Source of the DNA: Candidatus Pacearchaeota archaeon
Lineage (GTDB): Archaea; Nanobdellota; Nanobdellia; Pacearchaeales; GW2011-AR1
Length of the DNA stretch: 11,482 nucleotides
Direction: 5' to 3'
Assembly: GCA_023142835.1 (NCBI GenBank)
Contig: JAGLIS010000041.1
Span: forward strand, 1 to 11,482
The notes beneath the pieces were generated by a model. It saw nothing but the letters and a program-made list of their open reading frames with translations. It ran no database searches and had not been told where the DNA came from. The position numbers and the translations under genes were made by a program. Positions 5,938-11,482 of the stretch are shown here, piece by piece (positions within the stretch are counted from its first letter, which is position 1; each line of letters opens with the position of its first letter).

Positions 5938-6046
5938 ATGTCATACTTATTAACAAAATCAAACTACCTAACAGGATTACAATATAGATTGTGAACTAAG
6001 AAATTTGTATAAACTTGTAAAAGAAAAATGGGTGATAGAAAATAAA
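5938..6046 (+). pseudogene. N-terminal remnant of a gene, possibly DUF2779-like
   Basis: From the ATG at 5938 the frame reads MSYLLTKSNYLTGLQYRL, then TGA, then TKKFV, TAA, and TCKRKMGDRK before another stop. From memory, DUF2779-family proteins (PD-(D/E)XK-like) begin LTKSxYLxGLQCPRxLW. Here the cysteine would be Tyr (TGT to TAT) and the tryptophan codon would have become a stop (TGG to TGA). A TATA box is kept at the leaderless distance. No downstream homology remains before the methylase gene, so most of the gene is lost. The family call is a recollection of one short motif and could be wrong. That this is a decayed start of a gene is somewhat more secure. Confidence 0.4.
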
Positions 6047-6098
6047 ACGACAAATTAAATAAATTATTTTTTTTAAGAAGGACAATAATTAAAAAGGT

Positions 6099-6941
6099 AT
6101 GACGATTATATGTACTATGGAAAAAGGTGTGAATTTTGCAGTTGTAAAGTGGGCAGGAGGAAAAAGACAATTAATTAACCAATTCCAAAAATATTTCCCT
6201 AAAGAAGTTAAAAGATATTTTGAGCCGTTTGTCGGCGGAGGGGCGATAGCATTTCATATGATTCAAACAAAGAAACCAAAGAAAGTTTTTCTGTCTGATT
6301 TAAATGAGGAATTAATTAATGTTTATGAAGTGGTAAGAGATAGCATCAAGGAATTGATTAGTATTCTTAAAAAATATCAAAAGAAACATTCTAAAGAATT
6401 ATATTATAATACAAGAAAAGAAGATCCAGAGGTTATGTCAAAATTATCAAGAGCTGCAAGATTTATTTATCTAAATAAAACCTGTTTTAATGGATTATAT
6501 CGAGTCAATTCGAAAGGACAATTTAACGTTCCAATTGGAAGTTATAAAAATCCTAAAATTTGTCCAGAAAATGAATTAAGAGAAATGTCAAGACTATTAA
6601 AAAATGTCCAACTAAAATCTCAATCGTTTGAAAAGATTTTAAAATCTGCAAAAAAAGGAGACTTTGTTTATTTCGATCCGCCATACTATCCATTGAATAA
6701 ATCTAGTTTTACTAAATACGCAAAGGGGAACTTTCTAGAAAATGAGCAAAGAGATTTATTTGAATTATTCAAAAAATTAGATAAAAAAGGTTGTAAAGTT
6801 ATGCTTTCAAATAGTAGTGCAAAATTCATCAAGGATTTATATAATTCCTATAACGTTCATTTTGTTGAAGCTACCCGGATGATAAATTGCCATGCAGATA
6901 AGAGGGGAAAAGTTAAAGAAGTAGTGATTACAAATTATTAA
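6099..6941 (+). CDS. dpnM: DNA adenine N6-methyltransferase, DpnM/Dam-type (GATC)
   Basis: This 280-residue D12-class (alpha) adenine methylase has KWAGGKRQL (17-25) and motif I FEPFVGGGA (41-49) binding S-adenosylmethionine. The catalytic motif IV is DPPYYPL (from 193). The internal FNGLYRVNSKGQFNVPIGSY and the C-terminal MLSNSS and HFVEATR blocks are nearly those I recall for M.DpnII. It should methylate adenine in GATC and protect host DNA from the adjacent nuclease. Two starts are plausible. ATG 6099 gives the length used here. ATG 6117 lies ~25 nt after TTAAAAA and would be the leaderless start. It is first in an operon: the nuclease gene begins 6 bases after its stop. Specificity is inferred from homology. 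Confidence 0.93.
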   Translation: MTIICTMEKGVNFAVVKWAGGKRQLINQFQKYFPKEVKRYFEPFVGGGAIAFHMIQTKKPKKVFLSDLNEELINVYEVVRDSIKELISILKKYQKKHSKELYYNTRKEDPEVMSKLSRAARFIYLNKTCFNGLYRVNSKGQFNVPIGSYKNPKICPENELREMSRLLKNVQLKSQSFEKILKSAKKGDFVYFDPPYYPLNKSSFTKYAKGNFLENEQRDLFELFKKLDKKGCKVMLSNSSAKFIKDLYNSYNVHFVEATRMINCHADKRGKVKEVVITNY

Positions 6942-6947
6942 ATAAAA

Positions 6948-7709
6948 ATGGCAAACAATCTATCTTGGAAGAAAATATTTGAAGATAACGAAATATTGAA
7001 ACATGATTTTTCAAAATCACCCTTTTATCTTGCTTCCTCTCAGATAAAGAAAGCCACGCAAGATTTTAAGCGTACTGCTGAGAAAGAAGTGAGAATATTA
7101 TGTAAAATGGATAGCAAAGAGTCTGTTCCTTTAATTATGTCAGAGAATGGATTATTTTTAATTCCTATTAAAAATGGAGAATATGCTATAGTAAAAGGAG
7201 AGGGTTATTTTGATATTCCAGAGATTAAAGGCAAATCTGAACTTTATAATAAAAAGCTTGATTTCGAATTAGATACATCAAAAGTTGGGAATTCTGAAAT
7301 GCAACACTTGGATTTTGCTTATGCATCAAGTTTAATTAGAACTTTTATGGATGATCCTTCACTTGTATTAACAATTAGAGGTAGAAAATATACGCCCGAA
7401 TTTAGCTACAATATAGGGAGCTATCAAATTAATACTAAAAGTGTTCAAACTGAAGTTGATGCTGGATATGAAGGTAAAGATAAAATAGTTCTCGTTGAAG
7501 CTAAAAATTCTAAGACAAATAATACAATAATAAGACAGCTTTATTATCCATTTAGACAATGGTCAGAATATACTAAAAAAGAAATTTTTCTTTTATTTTT
7601 TGAAAAAAGAGGAGATGATTATTTAATTTGGGAATATAAATTTGAGGATAAGATGAATTATAATTCAATTAAACTTGTAAAATCGAAAAAATTTAAGATT
7701 GTAAATTAA
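6948..7709 (+). CDS. Type II restriction endonuclease, PD-(D/E)XK fold
   Basis: This 253-residue protein lies between two GATC-type methylases. Residues 167-188 hold a nuclease core: E169 and D171 in TEVDAGYEG, then E184-x-K186 in IVLVEAKNS, the D-x(n)-E-x-K metal-binding arrangement. The following IIRQLYYPFRQW (194-205) is a block I have seen in archaeal and bacterial restriction enzymes of this sort. It does not resemble R.DpnII as I remember it, so the nuclease of this system seems to come from a different family. It should cut unmethylated GATC DNA, inferred from its partners. The ATG is 6 bases past the methylase stop with no Shine-Dalgarno, suggesting coupled translation. T-runs after its stop may partly end transcription. 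Confidence 0.82.
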   Translation: MANNLSWKKIFEDNEILKHDFSKSPFYLASSQIKKATQDFKRTAEKEVRILCKMDSKESVPLIMSENGLFLIPIKNGEYAIVKGEGYFDIPEIKGKSELYNKKLDFELDTSKVGNSEMQHLDFAYASSLIRTFMDDPSLVLTIRGRKYTPEFSYNIGSYQINTKSVQTEVDAGYEGKDKIVLVEAKNSKTNNTIIRQLYYPFRQWSEYTKKEIFLLFFEKRGDDYLIWEYKFEDKMNYNSIKLVKSKKFKIVN

Positions 7710-7739
7710 TTTTTGTAGTATTTTTATGTTAAACTTCTT

Positions 7740-7747
7740 AAGGTGAT
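7740..7747 (+). promoter_or_regulatory. Shine-Dalgarno-like AAGGTGAT before the DpnA-like gene
   Basis: GGTGAT is complementary to the conserved 3' end of archaeal 16S rRNA and is spaced 7 bases from TTG 7755. It argues against the GTG embedded in it as the start. The same GGTGAT also precedes the 92-residue gene at 8851, whereas most genes here are leaderless. Confidence 0.45.
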
Positions 7748-8522
7748 AAATTCTTTGAAACATTTTTTTAAAACTTCAAATTTTAATCTTCACTATGAAG
7801 ACTGTCTAAATATTCTACCTACCTTCAAGGAAAAGTCATTTAATTTAATTTTTGCTGATCCGCCCTACAATTTATCTAATGGAGGAATTTCTTGTAAAAA
7901 TGGTAAAATGGTTTTAGTAGATAAGGGAGAATGGGACAAATCGAATGGCTTCGATAAGGATTTCAAGTTCACATATAAATGGCTCTTTGAATGCAAGAGA
8001 GTTTTGAAGGATGATGGAATTATATGGGTCTCGGGAACCCACCACAGCATCTATCAGGTAGGTTACGCCATGAAACTCTTAGGATTTGATATTATTAATG
8101 AGATTATCTGGTTTAAACCAAATGCTCCCCCAAATTTATCTTGCCGTTATTTTGCTCATTCTCATGAAACATTAATTTGTGCGAGAAAAATAAAAGAAGC
8201 TAGACATTATTTTGATTATAGTTCTATGAAGGGGTGGGATGATAAAATAAGCAACGCAGGGAAACAAATGAAATCTGTTTGGAATATTCCCTTAACTCCT
8301 CAAAGAGAAAAGATCTATGGCAAACATCCAACCCAAAAGCCTTTAGAATTATTAAGGAGAATTATAACTGCCCATTCAAAAGAAGGGGATTTAATTTTAG
8401 ATCCATTTAACGGTTCAGGAACTACAGGGATTGCGACTATAGAATTAGGAAGAAAATATGTTGGGATCGATAAAGAAAAAGATTATCTAAAATTAAGTGT
8501 CAAAAGATTTCATGCTAATTAG
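7743..8522 (+). CDS. dpnA: Second adenine methyltransferase, DpnA-like (beta-class, GATC)
   Basis: This 259-residue amino-methyltransferase has beta-class motif order. Catalytic ADPPYNLSNGG (DPPY at 39-42) comes near the N-terminus and the S-adenosylmethionine motif DPFNGSGTTG (220-229) near the C-terminus, preceded by GKHPTQKP. LSNGGIS, NLSCRYF.HS.ET, ARHY and GKQMK.VW all match DpnA as I recall it. DpnA also methylates single-stranded GATC DNA, useful when the system enters a new cell. The start is uncertain. GTG 7743 gives the longest frame. However, AAGGTGAT (7740-7747) looks like a Shine-Dalgarno placed 7 bases before an in-frame TTG at 7755, which may be the real start. It closes the restriction-modification operon, 33 bases after the nuclease gene. 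Confidence 0.93.
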   Translation: MINSLKHFFKTSNFNLHYEDCLNILPTFKEKSFNLIFADPPYNLSNGGISCKNGKMVLVDKGEWDKSNGFDKDFKFTYKWLFECKRVLKDDGIIWVSGTHHSIYQVGYAMKLLGFDIINEIIWFKPNAPPNLSCRYFAHSHETLICARKIKEARHYFDYSSMKGWDDKISNAGKQMKSVWNIPLTPQREKIYGKHPTQKPLELLRRIITAHSKEGDLILDPFNGSGTTGIATIELGRKYVGIDKEKDYLKLSVKRFHAN

Positions 8523-8572
8523 TCTATTTTAAGAGGAATAATGTCTAGACCTTTAATCTATTTCTCAATTCT

Positions 8573-8851
8573 CTACTCCCTAACAAACCAAACCAACAAC
8601 GGAGGAACCCCAATCTCCTTCTTAATCTTCCTAATCTCCTTCTCCAGCTGTTCGAACTCTCGACAAAACATTAACTTATACCCAAATTTATCCCGTCGAT
8701 TTTTCAACTGTTTAAACTCATTAAAAATTTCACTCTTCAAACGAATAGTCCCCCAAGCTCTTTGACTCTCCGCATACGACATTCTCCCCTCAATCTCTAA
8801 CGGATCTTCCGTCGGCTTGAGGATTTTTTGGTTTTGTTTTGATAGGTTCAT
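8573..8851 (-). CDS. Hypothetical protein, 92 residues
   Basis: I do not recognise this protein. It is highly charged and mostly helical. SYAESQRAWGTIRLKSEIFN in the middle is followed by a lysine/arginine/glutamate-rich region (about 45-80: QLKNRRDK, FEQLEKEIRKIKKE) that could form a coiled coil. A hydrophobic end GVPPLLVWFVRE closes it. There are no cysteine pairs and no membrane span. Unlike most genes here, it seems to have a leader with a Shine-Dalgarno: the minus strand reads GAAGGTGATAGGAGAATAA before the ATG. It is convergent with the restriction-modification operon and divergent from the Lrp-type regulator. The ribosome-binding site and codon-like composition make it a probable real gene. 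A small nucleic-acid-binding or regulatory protein is only a guess from its charge. Confidence 0.65.
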   Translation of the reverse strand: MNLSKQNQKILKPTEDPLEIEGRMSYAESQRAWGTIRLKSEIFNEFKQLKNRRDKFGYKLMFCREFEQLEKEIRKIKKEIGVPPLLVWFVRE

Positions 8852-8911
8852 TTATTCTCCTATCACCTTCTAAATACACTAAAGAATTTCTTTATTAAAA
8901 CCCTCTGAGAA

Positions 8912-8967
8912 AATAATGAGTAATAAGTAGCAAAAACATTTAATAAGTGCAATAATTACTCATTATT
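8912..8967. promoter_or_regulatory. Perfect 13-bp inverted repeat around the Lrp-type promoter (operator)
   Basis: AATAATGAGTAAT (8912-8924) and its exact reverse complement ATTACTCATTATT (8955-8967) are centred 43 bp apart, about four helical turns. Between them lies the TATA-like ATTTAATAAG (~8939-8948), ~33 nt before the regulator ATG at 8975. A direct repeat TAATAAGT occurs at 8921 and 8941, 20 bp apart. The arrangement suits a dimeric or oligomeric Lrp-like protein repressing its own gene. Confidence 0.6.
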
Positions 8968-8974
8968 ATAAAAG

Positions 8975-9913
8975 ATGGATGATAAAGATAAATTAATTTT
9001 ATTTGAACTACTGCAAGATTGCAGACAGTCAGTTTCTAAAATTGCAAAATCAGTTAGACTTCCACAACAAACCGTCGATAAAAGAATAAAAAAATTAGAA
9101 AAAGAGAGAGTTATAAAAAAGTACGCCTTGAATGTAAATTATCCTAAATTCGGATTAAGTCGCCATTCAATTTATCTAGATATCCTTGGAGTTTCAGCCA
9201 AAGATGTTGATACATACTTAAAAGAAATTACAAGTATCGAAGAAGTCAGCTGTTGTTATATGCTACATGATGTTAGCCAATGGAAATTATATATTTCAGT
9301 CTGGACAAAGACTATTGAGAGATATGATGAAATACAAACAAAGATTTTAATAAAGTTCAAAAATAAAATAAAAAATTATCTTTCTTTTCAAAGTGTCAAA
9401 TCACAAACATATTTAGCTCGAAGACTAAACCCAAAAAAGAAAGCAAAAGTAGATATTAAAGGAAGCCCTGAAAATGTCGAATTAAAACCTGCGGAATTAA
9501 AACTAATAAATCTTCTAAAGAAAAACTCTAGATTATCTATAGTTGAATTATCTAAAAAACTTAACACCAACGTAAGTTCCGTTATGAGAAGAATAAATTC
9601 TTTAAAGAAAAGGGAAATTATTTTGAGATTTTACCCAATCATAGATATGAAAAAAATCGGTTACACAGAATATACTTATATCTCAAGAGTTGACCCTTCT
9701 TGCACCAAAGAGTTAGAAAATTTTATGAGAATGATTGAAAAAGATCTAAGATTCATAATTATAATAAAAGCGGTGGGCTATGTTAATTTATATTATGCAT
9801 TTTTAGTTAAAGACCGAGAAGAATTAAAAGAAATAAATGAAACTATCGAACAGACTCTCGGAAAAGCAGTTTTAGAAAATCATAAAATCGAAGTCGATGA
9901 AATGATTAGTTAA
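8975..9913 (+). CDS. Double Lrp/AsnC-type transcriptional regulator
   Basis: This 312-residue protein is built from two copies of the Lrp/AsnC layout. An N-terminal helix-turn-helix (about 5-45: LILFELLQDCRQSVSKIAKS through VDKRIKKLEKERVIKKY) is followed by an alpha/beta RAM-like domain (~50-140). A second helix-turn-helix (about 175-220: LINLLKKNSRLSIVELSKKL, SVMRRINSLKKREII) leads to a second RAM-like domain (~225-305, with IIIIKAVGYVNLYYAFL). Such regulators usually bind DNA as dimers or octamers and sense amino acids or small effectors. A tandem fusion could act as a built-in dimer. Its promoter is enclosed by a perfect inverted repeat, suggesting autoregulation. It ends 3 bp from the convergent ATPase gene. 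Target genes are unknown; the divergent 92-residue gene and the restriction operon are candidates only by position. Confidence 0.85.
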   Translation: MDDKDKLILFELLQDCRQSVSKIAKSVRLPQQTVDKRIKKLEKERVIKKYALNVNYPKFGLSRHSIYLDILGVSAKDVDTYLKEITSIEEVSCCYMLHDVSQWKLYISVWTKTIERYDEIQTKILIKFKNKIKNYLSFQSVKSQTYLARRLNPKKKAKVDIKGSPENVELKPAELKLINLLKKNSRLSIVELSKKLNTNVSSVMRRINSLKKREIILRFYPIIDMKKIGYTEYTYISRVDPSCTKELENFMRMIEKDLRFIIIIKAVGYVNLYYAFLVKDREELKEINETIEQTLGKAVLENHKIEVDEMIS

Positions 9914-9916
9914 AAT

Positions 9917-11239
9917 TTATTCAATAGAACGAACCTTCCAACTACCACTCTTTGCACTCCCAACCCTCTCAATTAATCCCCTCTCCTTTAATTTTTCAAT
10001 GTCCCTCTTGATTGTTTTCTCATTTACATCTAGCTTTTTTGCTAATTCAGATATCTTTATTTTATCATTTTCAGATATAAAATCCCTTATCGTTTCCAAC
10101 CGATCGGGGACATTTTCGGGGACATTTTCGGGGACATTTCCAATTTTTTTTCTATAAAAAGTCACTGTAAAGAAACTAGTATCTTCAAATTTGACTTTTA
10201 ATCCATACTTTCCCATGGCATCTTTAATCCTTCTAATCCCTGTCCCAGCTCTTTCAACCTTATCTGCCCTTAACATTAAATCCATTAAAAGAGGATTTCT
10301 TGGAAAACTCTTTTTCCCAAATTCCTTCCTTGTCAAACCAGAAACAAGACCTCCAGGATTACTTATTTCCAACCTATCTAATGAAATATCAATTTGAATA
10401 TGTCCATTAGAAAAATAATCACGATGAATAAATGCATTAATCAATGCTTCACGAATTGCTTCTTCTGGAAGCTCTAATCTTTCTTCTCTTTCCCTTTTGA
10501 TAATATAGTTGGTATTCAATTTTGATAAAATAAAATTATAGGCACTTTCATAATTAGATAATATATCTGCATCAAAATCTTTTTTATCGATAATATTCAC
10601 TTTTTTAGTTCCCCCATATAGAACACAGGTTACTGTTGCCTGTAGAAAAAATTTAGTCACCCTATGGCAAAAAAATAAAACTCCCGCATTTTTTAGTTTA
10701 TTATTCTCCATCAAAGACAAATTATTAAGAGTAATCTTATAATCTTGATTATCAGTAATTTTTGCCAAATCTAAAAATTTTTTAAATTTATATTTATCAA
10801 AATCATTTTTTAAATGAAACTTTGTATTTGGTTTTTCATCAAATAAAACTAAACCTTCTTTATGAAAAAAGTTCCTTATTTCATCTCTTTGCATCTGTTG
10901 AGAATTTGCTCCAACTCTCAAATAAAACTTACCTCCCACAGAATATGGCTTGTTTTTTCCTTCATCAATATTAATTAAAATAAGATTTTCTATTTTTTCT
11001 ATATCTACTCTAAAACTCGGATCCATATTTCTAGCAATATCTTGTATCCGAGACCTATCAGAATTAGATAACTCAATGCCTTTTACTTCTCCTGAGTCTC
11101 TTACTCCTAAAATAATTCTACCTCCCTTTGCATTTACAAAAGCACAGATTTCTTTTCCAAGATCAGAACCCAAACTTTCCTTAAATTCTAAGTTGTACCC
11201 CTCACCTGTTTTAATCAAATCTTTTATTTCAGCTACCAT
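9917..11239 (-). CDS. AlbA_2 (Schlafen-like) / HATPase / winged-helix protein
   Basis: This 440-residue protein has three parts. The N-terminal AlbA_2 domain (about 10-120) holds LEFKESLG and ICAFVNAKGGRIILGV. A GHKL-type ATPase region (about 255-365) carries the N-box REALINAFIHRDY, the G1 box ISNPGGL and the G2 box AGTGI. The C-terminal winged helix (about 380-435) contains ISELAKKLDVNEKTIKRDIE. Proteins of this layout are usually annotated as ATP-dependent transcriptional regulators or helicase-related; none of that is proven here. The linker NVPENVPENVP (368-378) is coded by a 12-bp tandem repeat, a feature I recall from many relatives. A TATA box ~25 nt upstream supports the ATG at 11239. 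Genes like this are common in accessory islands. DNA binding is likely, but target and signal are unknown. Confidence 0.88.
   Translation of the reverse strand: MVAEIKDLIKTGEGYNLEFKESLGSDLGKEICAFVNAKGGRIILGVRDSGEVKGIELSNSDRSRIQDIARNMDPSFRVDIEKIENLILINIDEGKNKPYSVGGKFYLRVGANSQQMQRDEIRNFFHKEGLVLFDEKPNTKFHLKNDFDKYKFKKFLDLAKITDNQDYKITLNNLSLMENNKLKNAGVLFFCHRVTKFFLQATVTCVLYGGTKKVNIIDKKDFDADILSNYESAYNFILSKLNTNYIIKREREERLELPEEAIREALINAFIHRDYFSNGHIQIDISLDRLEISNPGGLVSGLTRKEFGKKSFPRNPLLMDLMLRADKVERAGTGIRRIKDAMGKYGLKVKFEDTSFFTVTFYRKKIGNVPENVPENVPDRLETIRDFISENDKIKISELAKKLDVNEKTIKRDIEKLKERGLIERVGSAKSGSWKVRSIE
10105..10139. repeat. 12-bp tandem repeat within the AlbA_2/ATPase gene
   Basis: CGGGGACATTTT is repeated at 10105, 10117 and 10129 (the last copy one base short). 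It encodes the four-residue NVPE repeat on the minus strand. The copy number could vary by slippage without shifting the frame. Confidence 0.85.
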
Positions 11240-11259
11240 AATATTAAGAGCATTTGATA

Positions 11260-11269
11260 TTATAAAAAT
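11260..11269 (-). promoter_or_regulatory. TATA box of the AlbA_2/ATPase gene
   Basis: The minus strand reads GATTTTTATAATATC, centred ~25 nt before the ATG at 11239, giving a leaderless start. Confidence 0.5.
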
Positions 11270-11289
11270 CTACTCATTTTAAGAATATC

Positions 11290-11337
11290 CCAACAGCCAG
11301 TCGACATATTAGGGGCAGGAGGGCAGACGGGCTGTGA
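11290..11337. other. GC-rich intergenic block with inverted repeat
   Basis: CAACAGCCAGTCGAC...GGGGCAGGAGGGCAGACGGGCTGTGAC stands out from AT-rich surroundings. ACAGCC and GGCTGT could pair over about 30 bases, and three G-runs lie between them. It sits between the end of the rightmost minus-strand gene and the promoter of the ATPase gene. It might be a structured 3' end or a foreign fragment; no known RNA family is recognised. Confidence 0.35.
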
Positions 11338-11482
11338 CTATATACCGACGGCATCATCAATATGCTCTTTCAGATATCTTGAGTCAATCGCTTTACCATA
11401 TTTCCTATAAGCACTAACTTTATTTTTATCTACAACAACAAAAAACCACTTATCATAATTTTTATTTAACTCCACGACCTTT
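11338..11482 (-). CDS. C-terminal end of an unidentified protein (partial)
   Basis: A frame open from the window edge reads KVVELNKNYDKWFFVVVD, continues with AYRKYGKAIDSRYLKEHIDD, and ends AVGI at TAG (11338-11340), about 47 residues. The strand-like WFFVVVD segment and charged helical end look like a real soluble protein terminus. Too little is present to name a family. It is upstream of the ATPase gene on the same strand, separated by a GC-rich block. Confidence 0.6.
   Translation of the reverse strand, partial: KVVELNKNYDKWFFVVVDKNKVSAYRKYGKAIDSRYLKEHIDDAVGI

Noticed and set aside
10950..11282. Plus-strand open frame of 110 codons
   Set aside because: It is antisense to the AlbA_2 domain and its promoter, so a shadow of that gene.

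Overview
The window looks archaeal. It is AT-rich, and most genes have an archaeal TATA-like box (TTTATATA, TTTAAATA, TTATAAAA) centred about 25-27 nt before the first ATG. That spacing implies leaderless transcripts. The duplicated Lrp/AsnC-type regulator and the tyrosine recombinase type also fit archaea. A small AT-rich archaeon, perhaps of the DPANN (Woesearchaeota/Pacearchaeota) kind, is my best guess. No ribosomal or other strictly taxonomic gene is present, so lineage is inference.

Layout. Bases 1-950 hold a tyrosine recombinase on the minus strand, cut by the window edge just at its catalytic tyrosine. Bases 951-2700 hold a repeat-rich segment. Here a 58-bp promoter block ('B') and a 58-bp tail block ('A') occur twice. 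At 2349-2695 they enclose a small zinc-ribbon gene. At 1099-1243 they enclose almost nothing, only an 18-codon micro-ORF. A Fic-family AMP-transferase gene sits between the two copies. Bases 2733-4378 encode an overlapping AbiEi/AbiEii type IV toxin-antitoxin pair. Convergent to it, at 4371-4532, is a 53-residue minus-strand ORF whose start region repeats that of the micro-ORF. A small frameshifted gene follows at 4592-4790. Then come a Nudix hydrolase and a convergent GNAT acetyltransferase (4907-5875), and a dead N-terminal gene fragment at 5938-6046.

Bases 6099-8522 form a restriction-modification cluster: a DpnM-like adenine methylase, a PD-(D/E)XK nuclease, and a DpnA-like second methylase. 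The target is probably GATC. A small unrecognised minus-strand gene (8573-8851) follows, then a double-domain Lrp-type regulator whose promoter lies inside a perfect 13-bp inverted repeat. Next is a convergent AlbA_2/HATPase/winged-helix protein (9917-11239). The window ends with the tail of another minus-strand gene.

Together this reads as a defence/accessory island beside an integrase. It carries toxin-antitoxin, Fic and restriction-modification genes, nucleotide-sanitising or acetylating accessory enzymes and regulators, with several broken small genes. The most unusual structure is the repeated promoter/tail pair that encloses different or missing small genes.
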